From Alteromonas sp. 5E99-2 (GTDB lineage: Bacteria > Pseudomonadota > Gammaproteobacteria > Enterobacterales > Alteromonadaceae): a stretch of DNA of 64,000 nucleotides. The translations under genes were made by a program, and so were the position numbers. The stretch covers positions 62,001 through 126,000 of the forward strand of contig NZ_JAFNJE010000006.1 in assembly GCF_017368475.1 (NCBI RefSeq). Reading direction: 5' to 3'. The notes beneath the pieces were generated by a model. That model was not told the DNA's origin. It saw only the letters and a list, made by a program, of their open reading frames with translations, and made no database searches. This document shows positions 19,798-27,634 of the stretch, piece after piece (positions within the stretch are counted from its first letter, which is position 1; every line of letters starts with the position of its first letter).

Positions 19798-20127
19798 TTA
19801 GTTATTTAGTGCTTCTTCAAACTCGGTGGGCAAAAGCACAATACCATTCTCTTGTAATTCCGATGGATTTACCATGATCGTAAGATCATCTTCGGTTAAT
19901 CCCTTTGTCCACTTTTCTTGCCATGTTTTAAGTGAAATTGAAATGGCTTCGCAATGGGACCAGTCTTCATTAGCCCACGCAGAAGCATCGGCTTTAGAGC
20001 ACCAAACCGGCACACCATCTTCGTCTTCAGTGGTTAACATGACACAACCGTGCTCGTCTTTTAAAATCCACAATTCATTCGCATTTTTTATTTCATCAAT
20101 TATTGCTTGCGTGTCTTTATCTAACAT
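19798..20127 (-). CDS. DUF2750 family protein
   Basis: The 109-aa acidic cytoplasmic protein has the DUF2750 pattern: ELWILKDEHGCVMLTTEDEDGVPVW, then CSKADASAWANEDW and a C-terminal segment ending in VLLPTEFEEAL. The function of the family is unknown. The ATG at 20127 is preceded by AGAGAT. A longer open frame to 20232 overlaps rluF and carries no family similarity, so I rejected it. It follows rluF closely on the same strand (29 bases) and may share its transcript. Confidence 0.85.
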   Translation of the reverse strand: MLDKDTQAIIDEIKNANELWILKDEHGCVMLTTEDEDGVPVWCSKADASAWANEDWSHCEAISISLKTWQEKWTKGLTEDDLTIMVNPSELQENGIVLLPTEFEEALNN

Positions 20128-20156
20128 ATTTATCTCTATAATAGGGCTGAGTATGA

Positions 20157-20894
20157 TCAACTTGCGGTTTTTGACGAATGAGCCACAGCGTGATTTAGCT
20201 GAGCTAACTCGTCTTGAGTGAGGTGTCGCCATTGACCTAGTTTTAGGCCTTGCAGTGTTAAGTGCATAATGCGCTTTCGAACAAGTGTGGTAACTTCATA
20301 ATCCAAAAATTCACACATTCTTCTAATTTGTCGGTTTAAACCTTGGGTCAGTGTAATATCAAAACAGCGTTGGCTAATTTGCTTCACTTCACAAGGCTTG
20401 GTTACTGTGCCTAGAATTGGAATACCTGAAGACATTTTCTTAACAAACCTGTCGGAAATAGGTCTATCAACAGTAACTCGATAGACTTTTTCATGGGCAT
20501 TTTCTGCACGAAGAATTTTATTTACAATGTCACCATCACTGGTCAGCAAAATTAAGCCCTGAGACGGCTTATCTAATCGACCAATAGGGAAAATACGCTT
20601 CTTAAAGCCAACTGCTTGTATAATATTATCTTTAACTTTTCGCTCGGTTGTACAGGTAATCCCTGTCGGTTTGTTATAAAGAATATAAACCCGATCACTT
20701 TTGTCTTTTTTAACAGCTTCGATTACCTTGCCATCAACACTGACACTATCAGATTCTATTACTTTAGTACCTAATTCTGGCGTTTTGCCATTCAGTAACA
20801 CCCGTCCTGCATTTATTAAGGCATCTGCTTCTCTGCGCGAACAGAAACCTGAATCACTGATGTATTTATTCAGGCGTTTACCTTCTACTGCCAT
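20157..20894 (-). CDS. rluF: 23S rRNA pseudouridine synthase RluF-like
   Basis: The 245-aa protein has an N-terminal S4 RNA-binding domain (RLNKYISDSGFCSRREADALI, residues 7-27 onward) and the RsuA/RluB/E/F-type catalytic segment GRLDKPSQGLILLT with catalytic Asp108. It continues NKILRAENAHEKVYRVTVDRPI and GLNRQIRRMCEFLDYEV. These phrases are close to E. coli RluF, which modifies U2604 of 23S rRNA. RluB or RluE are less likely, given the NKILRA and VTVDRPI matches. The start has AAGG eight bases upstream, and the GNAT gene ends 18 bases before it. Confidence 0.88.
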   Translation of the reverse strand: MAVEGKRLNKYISDSGFCSRREADALINAGRVLLNGKTPELGTKVIESDSVSVDGKVIEAVKKDKSDRVYILYNKPTGITCTTERKVKDNIIQAVGFKKRIFPIGRLDKPSQGLILLTSDGDIVNKILRAENAHEKVYRVTVDRPISDRFVKKMSSGIPILGTVTKPCEVKQISQRCFDITLTQGLNRQIRRMCEFLDYEVTTLVRKRIMHLTLQGLKLGQWRHLTQDELAQLNHAVAHSSKTAS

Positions 20895-20912
20895 ATTACC
20901 TTTACCTTGTGT

Positions 20913-21485
20913 CTAGCGAGCATGCCACTGTTTATTCAGCATAGAATACATAGCAATGTCGTGAAAATCATCGTTCCAATAGGTTTTTCCTCGCATTACT
21001 CCATCAAGAGCAAAACCGAGTTTCTTTACAAGCTGAGCAGACGGTTTATTTTGCGGCAAAATTAGAGCTTCAACCCGATTCACATAAAAATAAAACGATT
21101 TCGCAAAAATGAAATCCAATATGGCCGAAACCGCTTCAGATGCATAGCCTTTGCCCCAAAACTGAGGAGCCAACTCATAACCTACTACAGCACAGTGATC
21201 ATACGGGTTCCACGTATTAAAACCACAACTTCCGATTAATTCCCCTGTTTGTTTATCTCGTATTGCCCAACGTATCCCAGTGTCGCTTTCAAACCTGAGA
21301 TAAAAATAGTCAATTAAGCCTTCCGCTTCGCTGATATCTTTGAATATTTGCACGTCGTAATTTTTAATCACTCTTGGGTCAGAGAATATAGCAAATACGT
21401 CCTTCGCATCTTTCATTGTCAAAGGATCAAGTAATAACCTAGAGGTCGTTAATTTGGGAAACTCGCGATTTTCATTATTTTGCAT
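20913..21485 (-). CDS. GNAT acetyltransferase, RimJ/RimL type
   Basis: The 190-aa protein has the GNAT fold of the RimJ/RimL group. It has an N-terminal TSRLLLDPLTMKDAKDVFAIFSD, the strand pair RWAIRDKQTGELIGSCGF, the acetyl-CoA loop in APQFWGKGYASEAV (Q/RxxGxG/A-like), and NKPSAQLVKKLGF. Members acetylate protein N-termini, antibiotics or small amines, and the substrate here cannot be assigned. It is upstream of rluF on the same strand, 18 bases apart, so the two are likely cotranscribed. Confidence 0.85.
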   Translation of the reverse strand: MQNNENREFPKLTTSRLLLDPLTMKDAKDVFAIFSDPRVIKNYDVQIFKDISEAEGLIDYFYLRFESDTGIRWAIRDKQTGELIGSCGFNTWNPYDHCAVVGYELAPQFWGKGYASEAVSAILDFIFAKSFYFYVNRVEALILPQNKPSAQLVKKLGFALDGVMRGKTYWNDDFHDIAMYSMLNKQWHAR

Positions 21486-21653
21486 TGACTGAAGCTTTTT
21501 ATTGGACCATTAACTAAAAATACCTGACTACAGCAGAAATACAAAATAAGTTTTAATTACAATAGCTTTTCAAGTAAAAAGCCGTCTCTCGTGCATAGTG
21601 TAAAGAGAAAAGTGATACAATAGACGTTCCATTTATTATTGAAGTGTTTAAGC

Positions 21654-21932
21654 ATGGCAAAAACTGACGTAGACAAATTATTGTCTGAACATAAAAATTT
21701 GGTTCATTCGGAAAATTTAAAGGTCAGCAGCCATGTACAAAGAGAAGATGATGACTGGCTAATAAATACCATAATGATTGAAGGCTATGACGTGCCTTTT
21801 AAATTCCGCCGTAAAAAAACCTATCGAAACTTAAAAGGCGCAAGAGTTAACTTAACCTATTATCCAGTATCCGAAAACATTGCGGGAATGGAGTTCGAAA
21901 CAATGAAAGTAGTTCGTATCAAAGTCGCTTAA
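21654..21932 (+). CDS. Small conserved-looking cytoplasmic protein, function unknown
   Basis: The 92-aa product (MAKTDVDKLL...) has no signal peptide or membrane segment. It is rich in charged residues, with a basic patch FRRKKTYRN in the middle. I do not recognise a family. ATG 21654 was chosen over an in-frame TTG at 21639. The ribosome binding site is weak (TTGAAG about 11 bases upstream). It stands alone and converges on the PqiA-like gene 13 bases downstream. Coding support is length, start and even codon use. Confidence 0.6.
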   Translation: MAKTDVDKLLSEHKNLVHSENLKVSSHVQREDDDWLINTIMIEGYDVPFKFRRKKTYRNLKGARVNLTYYPVSENIAGMEFETMKVVRIKVA

Positions 21933-21945
21933 CATCCCCTATTCA

Positions 21946-22527
21946 TTAACTTATTTTTTCTCTAGCTGATTTTGAATTTCGATGGTACGAAATCAGTTGA
22001 GATCCCAATAAGGACGCAATGCAATAACCTAAAAAGTAGTAAAACCCAGCCCCCACTGAAGACAGGGTCTGAGTGCTAATCAGCACATCCAATTTAAAGC
22101 CAAAGATACTAAAGGTTTGAGAGTTTGCAGTTTCACTATGCTGAGTGGACAATACAGCTAGAAATATGGCAACCACAAAGACATCGGCCATAGACCACTT
22201 GCCTATTGCGTTAACAATACCAATGGCCGTTTTTCGCACTCGACTATTCGATGAAAACGCCCCTAACGCCACCGCAGCTGATTTCAATAAAGGAATAACC
22301 ACAGAAAATATAAAAATAAGGGCAGCAACCAGATAACGCTTGTCTGTCCATAGCTTTTCCACTGTACCCAAAATAGACAGCTCTTGAGAAACCAAAGCCG
22401 CATCAAACTGGGTTCCAGTGACATTAATCATCATATCCATATTCAAATTAAACATTGGAAGGATAATGCCAGGAACAAAAATACCTAAAGCCACCAAGCT
22501 AAAAAACAAACCTAAATAACGGTACAT
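21946..22527 (-). CDS. PqiA-family inner membrane protein
   Basis: The 193-aa protein has about four hydrophobic segments (near residues 5-25, 68-90, 112-132 and 158-180). It also has the PqiA signature GKWSMADVFVVAIFLA plus the preceding FSVVIPLLKS. PqiA proteins sit in the inner membrane and work with MCE-domain PqiB/YebT tunnels in lipid traffic across the envelope. Here only a single PqiA unit is present (the E. coli protein has two), and no MCE gene adjoins. The role in this organism is therefore open. Confidence 0.85.
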   Translation of the reverse strand: MYRYLGLFFSLVALGIFVPGIILPMFNLNMDMMINVTGTQFDAALVSQELSILGTVEKLWTDKRYLVAALIFIFSVVIPLLKSAAVALGAFSSNSRVRKTAIGIVNAIGKWSMADVFVVAIFLAVLSTQHSETANSQTFSIFGFKLDVLISTQTLSSVGAGFYYFLGYCIASLLGSQLISYHRNSKSAREKIS

Positions 22528-22693
22528 AACCCATTCAACCAGACAATTTATTTAATCAACAACTTGTATTGTATAGTAATAAAGGAGCACACTGCAAAAT
22601 GCACATACTGTATAAAAAACCTGAACTTAATATAAATAAATCGTTTTTTGATATTGATATAGTATGTAGACAACTAACAAATAAAGGTTGAAT

Positions 22694-23415
22694 ATGAAAA
22701 TTAAGCACGCGCTAGCTGCGCTATTGGGTTGCTTTGCGTTATCGAACGCCCATAGCCAACAAGCATTACCTATAAACGAAATTGTTATAGAAAAAGTTGT
22801 AGCCGAAACACAGGTTCAACCAGAAATTGCGAATAGTAACCATGTTGCTTGGGTTGGTGGATCCCAGTAGAGTATTGGGGGGCGGCATTTGCAAACGATC
22901 CCAACGTCACAGAAGCTGTAAAAAAAGAAATTCAAGATACCTTAAATGGCTATGCCATTTTAGGCGTGGTTCAAGCTGATGTGTCGTCGCTTGGTGCTAT
23001 GAGCTTTTACTCAAAAAGTAAAATAAGCCAATCTTTCACGCTAAAGTATGAAAACGAAGACGGAAAAGTCATCGACGTCCCGCCATTAAAAAATGTCCCC
23101 AATAATGTCTCTTTGTTTTTACAGCAGCTTACTCCAATATTAGCGGCAGCTATGGGCAATATGGGGCAAAATTTCAATTTTATTGTCTATGACGATGTTG
23201 ATGCAGACAATAAACGCTTACTCGATCCCTACAAGAAAGGGAAGCTGCTACTGAATTTCACCGCATCATTACCCGATTCAAGTACTACCATTAGTGCAAA
23301 TGCTGTTATCGAAACACCGCTTGATTCATTCCACCGTGCTCGAATTTGTCCTAATGGCAAGCCCGCTCATGTTTCATGGCGTTTTTGCCCTTGGTCAGGA
23401 GAAGCGCTGAAGTAA
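22694..23415 (+). pseudogene. Frameshifted gene for a secreted protein of unknown function
   Basis: A frame starting ATG 22694 encodes a good signal peptide (MKIKHALAALLGCFALSNAHS) and runs only to a stop at 22868-22870. A second frame, open over 22849-23415, continues at once with a protein that has no start signals of its own (WWIPVEYWGAAFANDP...WRFCPWSGEALK). The junction reads TTGGGTTGGTGG. Adding one more TTGG unit would restore ...AWVGWWIPVEYW in a single frame, which points to loss of a 4-base tandem repeat. The rebuilt product would be about 240 residues, exported, with a Trp/Cys-containing tail. No family was recognised. A sequencing error or phase variation is also possible. Confidence 0.65.
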
Positions 23416-23427
23416 TCAGCGCTTTTT
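23403..23427 (+). terminator. Terminator overlapping the ends of two convergent genes
   Basis: An 8-bp perfect stem, AGCGCTGA/TCAGCGCT (23403-23410 and 23416-23423), with a 5-base loop is followed by TTTT. It contains the stop codon of the frameshifted gene in its loop and the stop codon of the convergent DUF885 gene in its right arm. The T-tract orientation favours the plus strand. Confidence 0.8.
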
Positions 23428-25176
23428 ATGTTGAGCGTTAATCCAACGCTCAACATGTTCTTCCAATACACTTAAGGGTATGGCACCGTTTTCTAAAACC
23501 GTATCGTGAAATGCTCTCAAATCGAAATCAGTTCCAAGAGTGCGTTCGGCTCTGACTCTCAATTCTCTGATTTTTAGCTCACCCACTTTATAGGCTAATG
23601 CTTGTCCCGGCCAAGTAAGATAACGGTTTACTTCGGCATCTATGTTTGCCTCAGTTAATGCCGTATTTTCAAGCATATAGTTAACCGCTTTGGTTTTGCT
23701 CCACCCTTTTGCATGTATGCCCGTATCAACTACCAAACGTACTGCTCGCCACATTTCATAAGACAGTCTTCCCATTTGCTTTGCTGGCGTGTCATACAGC
23801 CCCATTTCAATACCCAAGCGTTCGGAATATAACCCCCAGCCTTCCACAAATGCGGTGAAAAAGGCGCCTTCCGCTCGAAATGGGTGAATATCCAACTCTT
23901 GCTGTAGAGCTATTTGATGATGATGGCCCGGCACCGCTTCATGTACACCTAATGCAGGCAATTCCCATAGCGGTCGTTGCTCTAATTCCGTGGTATTAAT
24001 TCGGTAAATACCGGGTTGTCCTGTTTTAAGTGAGCCCGGTTCATAATAGGCTGTAGTATTGCCTGGTGCATTGGCCGCAGGTATAGGCTGCACAGTATAA
24101 GGCTGGCGGGGTAAACGCCCAAATAGAGTTGGCATAAAGCCGTCTATTTTCTTTGCCAACGCAGCTACATAAGTCACATATTCATCTGCATCAGTCATGT
24201 AATATTGAGGGGCTGTGCGCAAATGTTCAATAAACGATTCTCTACTCTTAAACCCAGCTGACAATGCAACGTCTTTCATCTCGGCTAATATGCGAGTGAC
24301 TTCTTGTAAGCCTAGTTGATGTACATCATCAGGTGTCATATCCGTAGTCGTAAAACTCTTTACTCGGTATGCATAATAGGCTTGTCCGTTTTCAGTACTT
24401 CCAACACCGGGAACACCTTTACGACACTTAGGTTGGTATTCCTTGTTATAAAAATCTAAAAAGGTTTTAAAACTAGGTATAACCGACTTCTCTATAGCGC
24501 TTCTTGCTTGCTTTTGCAACGACTGCCATTGCGCTGATGTGAGCGAAATCGGCTTTTCCTTTGCAAAAGGCGTCCAAAAATCAGAGTCTTCTACGTTTTC
24601 GACTAACTCTCGAGAGAAACGAGTTTCAAAACCTTGCATTGGCTCGCAAGGTTGGGTTAACCCCAGTTCTATCGCTTTTCGACTTCGATTAATACCTTGT
24701 TCATTCAACGCACTATACGCGCTTAAACGATCGACATAGCTTTGGTAATCAGTAAAAGAAAAGAAAGGCGAGCGGTAAGGTAAAGAAATAAAATTCGAAA
24801 ACCACCCTTCCCTATTGGTAAATAGCACATACCGGGTATGATCGAACCCAGCCCCATCAACATAATCACTAAAGTGCCTTTTTAGCACTGCATAATCCAC
24901 TTGCAAATCAACAGGTAAATCATTGATGTCTATAGCATTAAGTTGATTTAAAAATTCGCCAGCCTGACTGACCAATGCGTTATAGTTTTGTAATGATAAA
25001 TCTTCTAATAACCCGTTTCCTCGACTGTCGCCCAATGACGTAGCCAGTACAGGGTTCGTATCTAGTTCAGACTGCCATGCTTTTTCTCTTAATGCTTTAT
25101 AAGCTTCAACGGTTCCCGCATTCGCAGAACCAATCAACATCAGACCTAAAGCAAGACTTAATCTAGCTATTTTCAT
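23416..25176 (-). CDS. DUF885 family putative metallopeptidase, exported
   Basis: The 586-aa protein has a signal peptide (cut near GSANA-GTV) and the DUF885 hallmarks. These are TNPVLATSLGD at the N-terminus, the zinc-site-like HEAVPGHHHQ about two thirds along, FVEGWGLYSERLG, and a late YLTWPGQALAYKVGELKI. The HExxxGH arrangement resembles gluzincin peptidases, and family members are thought to be periplasmic or secreted peptidases, though substrates are mostly unknown. The start has GAGAT upstream. It is followed by the terminator shared with the convergent frameshifted gene. Confidence 0.88.
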   Translation of the reverse strand: MKIARLSLALGLMLIGSANAGTVEAYKALREKAWQSELDTNPVLATSLGDSRGNGLLEDLSLQNYNALVSQAGEFLNQLNAIDINDLPVDLQVDYAVLKRHFSDYVDGAGFDHTRYVLFTNREGWFSNFISLPYRSPFFSFTDYQSYVDRLSAYSALNEQGINRSRKAIELGLTQPCEPMQGFETRFSRELVENVEDSDFWTPFAKEKPISLTSAQWQSLQKQARSAIEKSVIPSFKTFLDFYNKEYQPKCRKGVPGVGSTENGQAYYAYRVKSFTTTDMTPDDVHQLGLQEVTRILAEMKDVALSAGFKSRESFIEHLRTAPQYYMTDADEYVTYVAALAKKIDGFMPTLFGRLPRQPYTVQPIPAANAPGNTTAYYEPGSLKTGQPGIYRINTTELEQRPLWELPALGVHEAVPGHHHQIALQQELDIHPFRAEGAFFTAFVEGWGLYSERLGIEMGLYDTPAKQMGRLSYEMWRAVRLVVDTGIHAKGWSKTKAVNYMLENTALTEANIDAEVNRYLTWPGQALAYKVGELKIRELRVRAERTLGTDFDLRAFHDTVLENGAIPLSVLEEHVERWINAQHKKR

Positions 25177-25223
25177 TTAATCTATCTCTTTCAATTTCGC
25201 TGTTTTATTTTAATTCTTCTAAG

Positions 25224-25583
25224 TTAACTTGCAGCTTGCACTGTTATTTCAACTAATATATTAGGGTTTCCCATACTAGCTTGAATGCAAGTTCGCGCAG
25301 GAGGAACGCATTCACTGAGCCATTCATTCCACAATGCGTTGACGTGTGGAATGTACGCCGTGTCTTTTACTACCACAGACGCATATAGCATTTTACTTTT
25401 ATCTGTTCCCGCTTCGCTAAGATGCTCATCGATTCGCGCTAGTACGCCTTTTGTTTGAGCTTCAATATCGCCTTTATGATTATTGTAATGCTCATCAACT
25501 TGCCCACATAAATAGACAACACCGTTGTATTTCACAATTCTACTGAGCTTTTCATTACTTCTTAAACGGGTAATCTGTGTCAT
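25224..25583 (-). CDS. RidA/YjgF family protein
   Basis: The 119-aa protein shows the RidA fold sequence: YLCGQVDEHYNNHKGDIEAQTKGVLARI, then SKMLYASVVVKD and PPARTCIQASM with the conserved Arg, ending in LVEITVQA. RidA proteins form trimers that hydrolyse reactive enamine/imine intermediates from PLP enzymes. Divergent paralogs exist, and this one may be such a paralog, since the usual GQIP-type wording is changed to GQVDEH. It lies 47 bases upstream of the DUF885 gene on the same strand. Confidence 0.88.
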   Translation of the reverse strand: MTQITRLRSNEKLSRIVKYNGVVYLCGQVDEHYNNHKGDIEAQTKGVLARIDEHLSEAGTDKSKMLYASVVVKDTAYIPHVNALWNEWLSECVPPARTCIQASMGNPNILVEITVQAAS

Positions 25584-25629
25584 TTTTACTACTCTTTTAA
25601 AGGTGACAAATAAGGAGCCAAATAAACGC

Positions 25630-26568
25630 TTACTTGGCTTTTGTCGGGATCATTTTTTTAACTATTTTAATGCCGCCAAATACGGCACTGCCGGCCAATA
25701 TGCCAATAACAAGGGTTGTTAACAGAGGCAAAGTTAAAGAGGCTATTGAGTGTGCATGTTCTGCCCAGTGCTCCACCTGTTCATAAATAACATGAAGAAA
25801 GTGAATATCATGGGCTAAGATCCCACCGCCCACCAAAAACATAGCGGCAGTGCCGATAATAGATAGGCTTCGCATTAACAAAGGTGCAGATTTCAATATG
25901 ACTCCGCCCAATTTACGCAAAACATCATTGCTGTTCTTTAGGCCTTTGTTATGTAAATACAGACCCAAATCGTCTAATTTTACAATTGCGGCAACCAGCC
26001 CATATACCCCAGCAGTGAAGGCAATAGACAACAATGACAACGTAAGCACTTGATTCAAAAAAGGCTCATCTTTTGCTGTGCCTAAAATAATAACGATGAT
26101 TTCAGCTGATAAAACAAAGTCGGTGCGAATAGCGCCTTTTATTTTGTCTTTTTCAAACTGCTCTAAATCAACGTCACTGTCTGCTAGCTCTTTTTCTAAG
26201 TCGTTGTCTGAGACAGTGTTTTTATTGTCCTTGCTGTGAGTGAGCTTATGAAATACCTTTTCAAAACCTTCAAAACACAAATACAAGGCTCCTACAACCA
26301 ACAAGGCGACAATTAACGGAGGGTACACCACCGAAATCAATAATGCAGAGGGGACTAATATCAACTTATTAAGAAAAGACCCTTTTGCAACAGCCCACAC
26401 TACAGGTATTTCTCTTTGCGCTTTTACACCAGATACCTGTTCAGCATTTAATGCTAGATCATCACCTAAAACGCCCGCGGTCTTTTGCGCCGCAACTTTA
26501 GAAATAACCGCCACATCATCAAGTAATGTTGCTATATCATCGAGTAATGTAAGTAAACTTGTTGCCAC
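25630..26568 (-). CDS. DUF808/YedI family inner membrane protein
   Basis: The 312-aa protein starts with the family phrase LLTLLDDIATLLDDVAVISKVAAQKTAGVLGDDLALNAEQV. It continues with WAVAKGSFLNKLILVPSALLIS and several membrane segments (around residues 75-105, 150-190, 230-255 and 285-305), with a charged cytoplasmic stretch between. The family is widespread but of unknown function. The start is GTG at 26568 with AAGGA upstream. The E. coli homologue is YedI. RidA follows 46 bases downstream. Confidence 0.87.
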   Translation of the reverse strand: MATSLLTLLDDIATLLDDVAVISKVAAQKTAGVLGDDLALNAEQVSGVKAQREIPVVWAVAKGSFLNKLILVPSALLISVVYPPLIVALLVVGALYLCFEGFEKVFHKLTHSKDNKNTVSDNDLEKELADSDVDLEQFEKDKIKGAIRTDFVLSAEIIVIILGTAKDEPFLNQVLTLSLLSIAFTAGVYGLVAAIVKLDDLGLYLHNKGLKNSNDVLRKLGGVILKSAPLLMRSLSIIGTAAMFLVGGGILAHDIHFLHVIYEQVEHWAEHAHSIASLTLPLLTTLVIGILAGSAVFGGIKIVKKMIPTKAK

Positions 26569-26621
26569 AAATAGAGTCCTTCATTCTGTCTTGATTAAAT
26601 AAACGTCATTGTGCGTTTTAA

Positions 26622-27482
26622 CTAGAAACTAAACAACTTCACTTCAGTTTCTTTCTTCCAACGGTTTTTAGCCGCAATTTGGCTATTGCGTTTATTGGCT
26701 TCGAAATGCCAATTTTTACTTGCCAAATCACGAGTGGCTAATGGTTGAGACAACCACGCGTCTTTGGCTTCATCAGCACTAAATAAATACAATTTCTCTT
26801 CGTCTATAATATACAAAGAAGGATCACTTGGAATTGGCGCACCTTGTGACACTGAATGTGAGCAATAGCCCTCATATTGAGGTAAAAAACGCTCTGGTTC
26901 AGCAGCAAACTGTTGTTGGTTTTCCTGACTCACAAAGAGGTAACGCTTACCATTGAACACGGCTTGGTAACGCTCATTACCTTTAGCAATATTGCCACTC
27001 TCATCAAAGTAGGTAGTAACATCGAAACCTTGTAGCGCTAGAGGCATTAAACCCACTTGGTTGCTGCTAATATTGGTAGGCCATTGGCTTTTCGCCACTT
27101 TACTACTAAAAAAATACAGCTTACCTTGATCAACTGTGTAAATAGACGGATCGCCAGCTACAGGGCTTTGCGCCGTAGCAGAGTGAGCACAAGCACCACC
27201 GTATTGAGGCAAAAATCGCTCTGGGTGTGCAGAAAACAAGTTCATATTATCTTCATTAATAAACGTATAACGTTCACCCTTGTATTCTTTTTGATAGTCA
27301 GCCTTTCCTGCGACTGCTTTTTCATTGGTGAAATAACTAATGGGATCATAGCCATCTAATGCAATAGGCATAACGTCACTTTCATCTGCCCAAAGCAATG
27401 AAGACGCCACCCCGCTCAACAAAGCAAGAAAAGACAATAAAAATATAGCGGTAGGTCGAGATGGAATTCTAAGTGAGTGCAT
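26622..27482 (-). CDS. Exported protein with two tandem YHS-like domains
   Basis: The 286-aa protein has an N-terminal hydrophobic anchor or signal (residues about 10-33). Two copies of the same unit follow: IALDGYDPISYF...YKGERYTF...HPERFLPQYGGACAHS, then LALQGFDVTTYF...FNGKRYLF...EPERFLPQYEGYCSHS. This is the YHS domain pattern with Cys and His in each copy, suggesting metal binding in the periplasm. The copies probably arose by internal duplication. ATG 27482 was preferred over TTG 27494 because of GAGAAG just upstream. The function is unknown. Confidence 0.82.
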   Translation of the reverse strand: MHSLRIPSRPTAIFLLSFLALLSGVASSLLWADESDVMPIALDGYDPISYFTNEKAVAGKADYQKEYKGERYTFINEDNMNLFSAHPERFLPQYGGACAHSATAQSPVAGDPSIYTVDQGKLYFFSSKVAKSQWPTNISSNQVGLMPLALQGFDVTTYFDESGNIAKGNERYQAVFNGKRYLFVSQENQQQFAAEPERFLPQYEGYCSHSVSQGAPIPSDPSLYIIDEEKLYLFSADEAKDAWLSQPLATRDLASKNWHFEANKRNSQIAAKNRWKKETEVKLFSF

Positions 27483-27590
27483 TATTCTTCTCAATATGAG
27501 CCTAATTAGTGAATAGGCTATTTATATGGAATTGAAGAATAAAGTAATATGACGAATGAATAAACCCTGCTTTGAATTTGTTTTACAACG

Positions 27591-27617
27591 AAAAAGGAGC
27601 CAGAAGGCCCCTTTTTT
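27591..27617 (-). terminator. Rho-independent terminator after the metalloprotease operon
   Basis: AAAAAGGAGCC (27591-27601) and GGCCCCTTTTTT (27606-27617) form an 11-bp stem with one A-C mismatch and loop AGAA. Read on the minus strand the stem is followed by a run of T. It lies 18 bases beyond the metalloprotease stop. Confidence 0.8.
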
Positions 27618-27634
27618 ATATTCACTTGAAAACC

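Noticed and set aside
22842-22870. Programmed frameshift joining the two parts of the secreted protein gene
   Set aside because: No slippery heptamer or downstream pseudoknot was seen; loss of a 4-base repeat explains the sequence more simply.
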